Source of the DNA: Oscarella lobularis
Taxonomy: Eukaryota > Porifera > Homoscleromorpha > Homosclerophorida > Oscarellidae
Length of the DNA: 64,000 bases
Assembly (NCBI RefSeq): GCF_947507565.1
Contig: NC_089175.1
Span: 4,763,733-4,827,732, forward strand
Direction: 5' to 3'
Part shown: positions 57,966 through 64,000 of the stretch, piece by piece
Layout of the letters: every line of letters begins with the position of its first letter
Position numbering within the stretch: position 1 is the first letter of the stretch
Translations under genes and position numbers: made by a program
The notes under the pieces: generated by a model
Told to the model about the DNA's origin: nothing
Seen by the model: only the letters and a program-made list of their open reading frames with translations
Database searches by the model: none

Positions 57966-59684
57966 TTACACCAGGCTCGAATATAAAGCAAATGCACTGT
58001 TCTTACGACCATTATGAGGACGCGGACCATGAAATACCTTTTTTGCCGTCACGTCAAACCAAAAAAATCTGCTAGAGCTGGCGTAATAAATTTTCTTTTC
58101 AAAGGCCATCATTGGCTGTGAGTAATAGCAGTCCCGTCCTTCGACCACGGCAAAAGTAGACCAACTGTTGGATGCCAAATCAAAAGTTGAAATTGAACAT
58201 TTGCTTTCTTCGCGACTCTCCGCGCCTTCAAATTTATAAATGACGTTGTCCAAAATCATTGCGCTGTTAAAAGAACCAACTGCTTGCGGTTGCAGCCAAC
58301 AGCCCGACACTGGATCATACTTGAGAATGGTCGAATCACCAAGCACGTAAATCAGTCCATCAGCGTGAAAAACTCCTTTTACATCAACATCTCTGTTCAG
58401 TGGACTAATTGCTGTCCACGCATTCACGTTGGGATCGTAGTACTCTGCCGCCGTCAAATCATCCCTGGATCCAAACGCGTAAATTTTCCCTTCATATTCA
58501 ACGTACCTTTGACCCATTCGACATTTCTTCATAGACGCCACGTCCTTAGCCCAGTGCTCTTGTACAAAGTCGTAGCGTTCTACGCTCTTGTGATCACTTT
58601 TAAGATCACACTGAAGGCATGGGCAATCCCGTCCGCCGAGCGCGTAAAGACTCCCAAACGCGTTTACGACTCCCGCGTTGAAGCGACTATCATTCAATGA
58701 TGGAAAGATGTCCCAAGCGTCCCGTACGGGATCGTACCGTTCTACAGAACGGCCATCGTAGTCATTTCTTTCACAGCCAGTATCTACCGGTACTCCACCA
58801 CCAACAGCAAGAATGCTGGCGGGTTTGCCTACACGACGCGAAGTCGATTCATCCAACTCATCCAACCTGTTGGCGGCCTTACAACCGCTCCCATCAAACA
58901 ATGGAATGCCGGTATTTGAAAACAGGTTCTCAAGACAATCTGTTGGCATCAAATTCAGTCGAATTGACTTTCTCAGTAAGTCTACTTGACCCAAACGATC
59001 GATTTCGTCGTGTTTGATCCACTTGGCTATCAGCTCCACTACTTGAGTTTCTGAATCTATGACAAGTTCGTCCATGGCCAGAATGCGAGCCAAATGATCA
59101 GCGTCCAGACTTAGGAATTCCGCATCGCTTTCAGACAATTCCACAATGTTGAAAGCAATGCAACGATCGGCTACTTTGTCCAATTTGGAACAGTGGTATT
59201 GATAGGCAATTCGGGCCAAGTTGAGGCAATTAGAAGACTCCACCAATTCGATCAAAACGTCTTCGCAAAATTCGACTACTTTAGTAAACTGAAGTAGATG
59301 AGCAGCTGAAAATAGCGACTCGACGTTTGATCTATCGACGTGCACTTGTCCCGTGTAAGCGTAGTCGACGAGGGTCCGAAGGGCCCCCGCATCGACGTCC
59401 GAAACTTGAACAGTCGATTCGCTGCTTTCCTGCATGCCGATAGTGAACATTGCGCGAAAATATGGACTTGCCGCTGCAAGAACGAGTCGATGTGCCGAAA
59501 TGCGAACGCTAACGTCCGTGCCCGTCGTAAGAACGATGTCAAACAAGTCGTTTGAAGAGCGCAGATTGTTCATCTGCTCCAGAATCGTCTCTCCGTACCG
59601 AAAGGTCGTCCTAGTCTCGAACGCCTTGCCTTCGTAGTCGGACATGTTGACGTAAGTCTCGACCGCGTGACGGCGCGTGTTCAT
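57966..59684 (-). CDS. BTB-BACK-Kelch protein, copy D
   Basis: Intronless frame of 572 codons and a near twin of copy B. The N-terminus, BTB and BACK are identical to B apart from one residue. The Kelch part differs at about 20 positions, for example CPCLQCDLKS against IPCFLKS in one inter-blade loop and SMKKCRMGQRY against PMTNGRTGQRY in the next blade. Both 3' and 5' flanks are also shared with B, so B+C and D+E arose by duplication of a two-gene block. The role expected is that of a CUL3 substrate adaptor. Confidence 0.85.
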   Translation of the reverse strand: MNTRRHAVETYVNMSDYEGKAFETRTTFRYGETILEQMNNLRSSNDLFDIVLTTGTDVSVRISAHRLVLAAASPYFRAMFTIGMQESSESTVQVSDVDAGALRTLVDYAYTGQVHVDRSNVESLFSAAHLLQFTKVVEFCEDVLIELVESSNCLNLARIAYQYHCSKLDKVADRCIAFNIVELSESDAEFLSLDADHLARILAMDELVIDSETQVVELIAKWIKHDEIDRLGQVDLLRKSIRLNLMPTDCLENLFSNTGIPLFDGSGCKAANRLDELDESTSRRVGKPASILAVGGGVPVDTGCERNDYDGRSVERYDPVRDAWDIFPSLNDSRFNAGVVNAFGSLYALGGRDCPCLQCDLKSDHKSVERYDFVQEHWAKDVASMKKCRMGQRYVEYEGKIYAFGSRDDLTAAEYYDPNVNAWTAISPLNRDVDVKGVFHADGLIYVLGDSTILKYDPVSGCWLQPQAVGSFNSAMILDNVIYKFEGAESREESKCSISTFDLASNSWSTFAVVEGRDCYYSQPMMAFEKKIYYASSSRFFWFDVTAKKVFHGPRPHNGRKNSAFALYSSLV

Positions 59685-59827
59685 CCGGGGACGACAAAGG
59701 CGACGATTAATTAATGTGAATTATGACTAAGCGTCTGTATCGCTACGAACTTCTTTCGACACACCATAATCATCAACATCTCCAAGTAATACAAAAACAA
59801 ACGCGCTCATCAAAGTTACACCAGGCT

Positions 59828-61612
59828 CTAAAGTAAGGCAAATGCACTGTTATAACGATTATAATCAGGAGACGGACGAAGAAATATCCTTTTCGCAGTC
59901 AAGTCAAAGCACGACAAGCCGAAAAAACCAGTGAAATAGATCTTTTTCTCAGAGCTGATCACTGGCTGTGAGTAACAGTAGTCAAATTCATCGACCACAG
60001 CAAAAATAGACCAACTTTTGGTTGTCAAATCGAACGCTGAAATTGAACATTTAAAATGGCCCTCTTCGTCTCTCTCCGATTCTTCAGATTTATAAATGCC
60101 GTAGTCTGAAATTATTGCTTCGCCAAAAGAAGCGACTATTTCCGGTTGCAGCCAACAGCCTGTCACTGGATCATACTTGAGAATAGTCGAATCACCAAGC
60201 ACGTAAATCAGTCCATCAGCGCGAAAAACTCCTATTACATCAACATCTCTGTTCAGTGGACTAATTGCTGTCCACGCATTCAGGTTGGGATCGTAGAACT
60301 CTGCCGCCGTCAAATCATCCCTGGATCCAAACGCGTAAATTTTCCCTTCGTATGTGACGTACCTCTGACCCACTCGACCGTTCGTCATAGGCGCCACGTC
60401 AGTAACCCAGCGCTCTTCTACGAAGTCGTAGCGTTCCACGCTCTTGTATACATTCTCAACATTGTAAATCTTGTAAGATTTACACATATAACTGTCATGG
60501 CGTGGTTGATCCCGTCCACCGAGAGCGTAAAGACTCCCAAACGCGTTTACGACTCCTGCGTTGAAGCGACTATCATTCAATGATGGAAAAATGCCCCAAG
60601 CGTTCCGTACGGGATCGTACCGTTCTACAGAACGGCCTTCGTAGTAATTTCTTTCATTGCCAATAATATCTAATCCACCGCCAACAGCGAGAATGCTGTC
60701 GGGTTTGCCTACACGACGCGAAGTTGATTCATCCAACCTGTTGACGGCCTTACAACAGCCCCCATCAAACAATGGAATGCCAGTATTTGAAACCAGGTTC
60801 TCAAGACAATCTGTTGACATAAAATTCAGTCGCATTGACTTTCTCAGTACGTCTACTTGACCCAAAGGATTGATTTCGTCGTGCTTGATCCACTTGGCTA
60901 TCAGCTCCGCTACTTGAGTTTCTGAATCGATGACAAGTTCGTCCATGTCCAAAATGCGAGCCAAATGATCAGCTTCCAGACTTTGAAATTCCGCGTCGTT
61001 CAAAGACAATTCGACAATGTTAAACGCAACGCAACGATCTGCGACATCGCCCAATTTGAGGCAGTGGTATTGATGGGCAATTCGAGCCAAATTCAAGCAG
61101 TTGGACGGCTCCACTAATTCGATCAAAAGGTCTTCGCAATACTCGACTACTTTAGAAAACTGAAGTAGATGAGCAGCTGAAAATAGCGATTCGACGTTTG
61201 ATTTGTCGACGTGCACTCGTCCTGTGTAAGCGTAGTCGACGAGGCTTCGAAGGGCCCCCGCATCGACGTCCGAAACTTGAACAGTCGATTCACTGCTTTC
61301 CTGCATGCCGATGGTGAACATTGCGCGAAAATAAGGACTTGCCGCTGCAAGAACAATTCGATGAGCCGAAATGCGAACGCTAACGTCCGTGGTCGTCGTA
61401 AGAACGATGTCGAACAAGTCGTTTGAGCTGCGCAGAGCGTTTATCTGGTCCACAATCGACTTTTCGTACCATTGTGTCATCCTCTCCCCGTTAGCGATCG
61501 CCTGCTTCTTTCGCTGAGCCTCACGCGCAAAGCTGCGGTACATGATGCCGTCAACTTGAATTCTTCGATCGTTGCGGTCCCGGAGGCACGCGCGACAACA
61601 CGTGGATGACAT
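59828..61612 (-). CDS. BTB-BACK-Kelch protein, copy E
   Basis: Intronless frame of 594 codons starting MSSTCCRACLRDRNDRRIQV. BTB (FDIVLTTTTDVSVRISAHRI), BACK (NLARIAHQYHCLKLGDVADR) and Kelch blades are complete. Between the third and fourth glycine-rich blades it has an insertion of about 15 residues (DSYMCKSYKIYNVENVYK) that A, B and D lack; copy C has a related but rearranged stretch at the same place. It is the intact sister of pseudogene C. Confidence 0.85.
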   Translation of the reverse strand: MSSTCCRACLRDRNDRRIQVDGIMYRSFAREAQRKKQAIANGERMTQWYEKSIVDQINALRSSNDLFDIVLTTTTDVSVRISAHRIVLAAASPYFRAMFTIGMQESSESTVQVSDVDAGALRSLVDYAYTGRVHVDKSNVESLFSAAHLLQFSKVVEYCEDLLIELVEPSNCLNLARIAHQYHCLKLGDVADRCVAFNIVELSLNDAEFQSLEADHLARILDMDELVIDSETQVAELIAKWIKHDEINPLGQVDVLRKSMRLNFMSTDCLENLVSNTGIPLFDGGCCKAVNRLDESTSRRVGKPDSILAVGGGLDIIGNERNYYEGRSVERYDPVRNAWGIFPSLNDSRFNAGVVNAFGSLYALGGRDQPRHDSYMCKSYKIYNVENVYKSVERYDFVEERWVTDVAPMTNGRVGQRYVTYEGKIYAFGSRDDLTAAEFYDPNLNAWTAISPLNRDVDVIGVFRADGLIYVLGDSTILKYDPVTGCWLQPEIVASFGEAIISDYGIYKSEESERDEEGHFKCSISAFDLTTKSWSIFAVVDEFDYCYSQPVISSEKKIYFTGFFGLSCFDLTAKRIFLRPSPDYNRYNSAFALL

Positions 61613-61656
61613 GCTGAGGGGCCCAAGACTGAAACGTCGATTAGTCAGGCTGAAAC

Positions 61657-61770
61657 CTAAAGAAAGTACTTCATAAGGGCAGTATATTCTCTTTGGGACA
61701 GAAAATCACATAACCCATCGACTTGAGTTGATTGACTTTGAATGAGAACGTCAAGACAGAAAGCCAATAA
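61657..61770 (-). pseudogene. CRAL-TRIO core-exon shard beyond copy E
   Basis: On the minus strand it reads LAFCLDVLIQSQSTQVDG-type sequence, matching the core exon of both CRAL-TRIO genes, but nothing of the other exons. It is equivalent to 56098-56170. Confidence 0.75.
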
Positions 61771-62032
61771 ACAACAGATAATAAGAGTCAACAGAACTGT
61801 CGTAGTAGGGCAGTAAGGCAAACAAAGTGATAAATGTTTGATCATAACACTGATTACAGTACTTGTAGGGGCAGAAGCTATTGAAGCATAAAAACGTGCC
61901 ATGGCTTTCTACTAGAAAGAAATTAGAATCGTCTCTCCTAAACGGAAATGTCTACTCAGGCCTCTACATAATACTATACACGTCAGAATTCAGAATAGAA
62001 AAACTTGAGAAGAACTGCTAAACTGCTATTGG

Positions 62033-62846
62033 TCATCCCTCGAGGCAGCAACGTTTCAAGTTGGCAGGCTGCTCTTGCAGATTCACCGTCGATGTACTCC
62101 GAGGCCTGCAAGGTCGCCTAGCAATCCTTGAAACAAGATTGCTGACAACCTAAGGTAAAAAACAAATAATGTTTTCGTTAGTTAATGTTCACCACCAAAC
62201 AAACACCCTAATTCTTACCTTTGAGACTTCCCCGTAATGCTGGGTAGTAATTTCAAAATACGGAATGTTTCCGTACTGAGCACTTAGTTCCTCCGCATCT
62301 TCACATGAAACTTGCCGCCCATCTTTGATGTCCTTTTTGTTCCCAACAAGAACCAATTCTATTTCTGAAGGATCAACAACCTAAAACATGCTGATAAAAC
62401 CGTGATTTCAATTTGAAATATTTTTGCCTTATAGATCTGTGTCATATGCTTGGTGATATCTCCAAACGTCTCTTCTCTGCTGAGGTCAAACATTAAAATA
62501 GCTCCTACAGCGTTTTGATAGTATGAAGAGTTGACGGAATTAAATCGCTCTTGACCAGCAGTGTCCCTGAACGAACAGGAAGTGAAAGTCACTCTAATTA
62601 TCAACGAGAGACACTCACCACATCGAAACGGTTACCACTTGTCCAACATCTACTTCGACGTTCCCGATAGAGATCCCTGCAAGAGGAGAAAAACTACAAC
62701 TCGGATTAGTTCTCTCTCAGTCAGTCAATACCCAGAGACGAGCTCAAGTGGAATCCTGGAAAGGTTTTGGTCTCAAACATAGTGAAGAAACTGGTCTTCC
62801 CCACAGCAGAAGAGCCAACAAGGACGACCTTGAGAGGATCGGCCAT
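62033..62846 (-). CDS. Rab-family small GTPase
   Basis: Rabs direct vesicle traffic. Five exons with short introns. Exon 1 starts at 62846 (MADPLKVVLVGSSAVGKTSF, P-loop). The following exons give VTVSMW, then DTAGQERFNSVNSSYYQNAV (switch II, about 62565-62440), then VLVGNKKDIKDGR (guanine specificity, about 62360) and a last exon ending LKRCCLEG with a likely prenylated CC pair at 62033. Odd points: where most Rabs have the SAK loop (E.SAK), this reads FEITTQHYGEV, and switch I (FHLSSSLGISIGNVEV) lacks the usual T-I-G-V-D-F form. It could be a divergent Rab with altered nucleotide handling. A broken copy of the last exons lies at 56440-56765. Confidence 0.82.
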
Positions 62847-63018
62847 CTTTCGGAAACTGAAACTGAAACTCGCGATATCAATAACCAGCGAGACTTCACT
62901 GACACTGTGCAACATGGTAGACCTATTTTTGAATTACAAAAGCGTCAGTAAATACACGTAGGCCAAGTGTCCTTAATTAACCTTGTGTTTATTGCTATCT
63001 GCACAACAACACGTGCTT

Positions 63019-63942
63019 CTATTCTATTAAAGTTCCTCTAGATTTTTCCGTGAGGTAATCGATCCAAAGTTCTGGATCGACTTCTGGCAAATTTCCGCCC
63101 ATGCTTTCAGGGAGATGTTCCGGATCAATGACCTTGTGAAACGCCGTGTAGTCGTAACCGTGAAAATGAAGACGCTCCTTCATCTTCTTCTTGAGAAAGG
63201 GCTTCATTAAAGTGAGAATAATAGTAACGTACCAAGGCTGATGCAGAATATGAATCCCTAGGGGGTAAGATCAAAAAGTCAATGTACTAATAATCTATAA
63301 ATAATACTATATGCCTTTGAATCTCGCAGGAAAGCAATCCTGAACGAATTCAATCATTTTCTTAACGTCATTTTTCCCCATCGATAGGACGTCTCTGAAC
63401 CCGTTGACTTGAGTTTCTTGACTTTCGATGAGAACGTCGAGACAGAAAGCCAAAGCCCTCAACGAATAGTCGTTAGAAAATTCAGCAACGTGCATTTTCG
63501 AAATGTCCATATAAATAATCTGAGCACCTAAACCCAAATCATTGTTCTGTAAAAATTTCTTCTGTGTGCCCTGCTTACCCTCTGTCGTTCGATTTCCTAT
63601 CGTAAACGTTCCCGAGCGCAAAAAGGGCGCGACTTTTTCGAGCGTCATTTCCTTGAATATTTCCGGATGATTTTTACGATATTCGAAATAGCTTTTGTAC
63701 TGCGTAAAGGCCCGATCGACGTCGAATTTTCGCGCGCGCAAGAAGCGAACGAGAAAGGCGTCGTCGCGTCGCGAATCGACGAAAACGCTTTCGTCGCCTT
63801 CGAACTCGTCTATTCTTCGTCGCAGCTCGTCGATTTTCGTTTGTCTGGTTTCATCCGACTCGTTCAGCTCTCGCGCAGCTTTCTCTTTAGTAGAATCAGA
63901 AAGATGATCGAGATTTTGGAGGCTGGGAAACGGGTAACTCAT
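63019..63942 (-). CDS. CRAL-TRIO lipid-binding protein, copy 2
   Basis: A paralog of the gene at 46278-47302 with the same three-exon plan. It starts MSYPFPSLQNLDHLSDSTKE at 63942 and contains RRDDAFLVRFLRARKFDVDR. An intron of about 51 bases (about 63580-63530) without stops follows, then the core exon (GAQIIYMDISKMHVAEF) and the C-terminal exon from about 63250 (FLKKKMKERLHFHGYDY, LPESMGG). Compared with copy 1 the core exon lacks about 11 residues after TQVNGF, exactly the strand read as MLVQDHAQLRF in copy 1. The loss is in frame, so the protein is still encoded, but this strand is part of the lipid-binding fold in CRAL-TRIO proteins, so function may be changed. Confidence 0.83.
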
Positions 63943-64000
63943 CGTTGATAGACCCGGTTAATTAACGTACGTTAGTTATTCACCAAAACCCAATTCTTAC

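Noticed and set aside
1-64000. Bacterial contamination or a bacterial defence island (PNP and GTPase domains prompted the thought)
   Set aside because: The same genes have GT..AG introns and are joined to animal-type Death, CARD and Ig domains.
1-64000. tRNA genes and CRISPR arrays
   Set aside because: No cloverleaf with a convincing B box and no regularly spaced repeats were found; the tandem repeats seen have no unique spacers.

Overview
The window is animal nuclear DNA. Genes sit on both strands, most are split by short introns (about 50-60 bases, GT..AG), and the proteins are metazoan: Ig/FN3 receptors, ZU5, Death and CARD modules, TRAF-type RING/MATH proteins, a MALT1-like paracaspase, PRA1, a Rab and CRAL-TRIO proteins. 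The compact layout and mix of families suggest an early-branching animal, most likely a sponge (possibly homoscleromorph). That assignment is inference from gene content, not proof.

Left part (1-14.3 kb): a minus-strand Ig-Ig-FN3-TM-coiled coil-ZU5-UPA receptor that runs off the left end; shards of a duplicated PRA1 gene; a minus-strand Ig/FN3 receptor with a short tyrosine-rich tail; an intronless polytopic membrane gene with a cysteine cluster; and a decayed relic of the large gene that follows.

Centre (14.3-41 kb): a large minus-strand gene that appears to join a nucleoside phosphorylase-like domain, two Death domains, an unrecognised domain, a cysteine cluster and a polytopic membrane region; the PRA1 gene; a one-Ig membrane protein; three tandem RG-rich/RING/TRAF zinc finger/MATH genes with extra fragments; a NIDO-TM-ZU5-UPA receptor; and, head to head with it across about 530 bases, a gene whose exons read CARD-Ig-Roc-COR-Ig-paracaspase-Ig. 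Receptors with cytoplasmic ZU5 domains, TRAF adaptors, Death-fold proteins and a paracaspase within 41 kb look like a neighbourhood for innate-immune or cell-death signalling. The functional link is inference.

Right part (41-64 kb): a repeat-rich stretch without convincing genes (41-46 kb), then a recent tandem duplication zone holding two CRAL-TRIO genes, an aldehyde dehydrogenase, a Rab and five intronless BTB-BACK-Kelch genes (one broken). Between the Kelch genes lie shards of the dehydrogenase, Rab and CRAL-TRIO genes, so the duplicated units were larger than the Kelch genes.

All exon joins were made by eye from splice consensus and reading frame. Boundaries are approximate, and no transcript or database search was available. 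I saw no tRNA, rRNA or CRISPR array.
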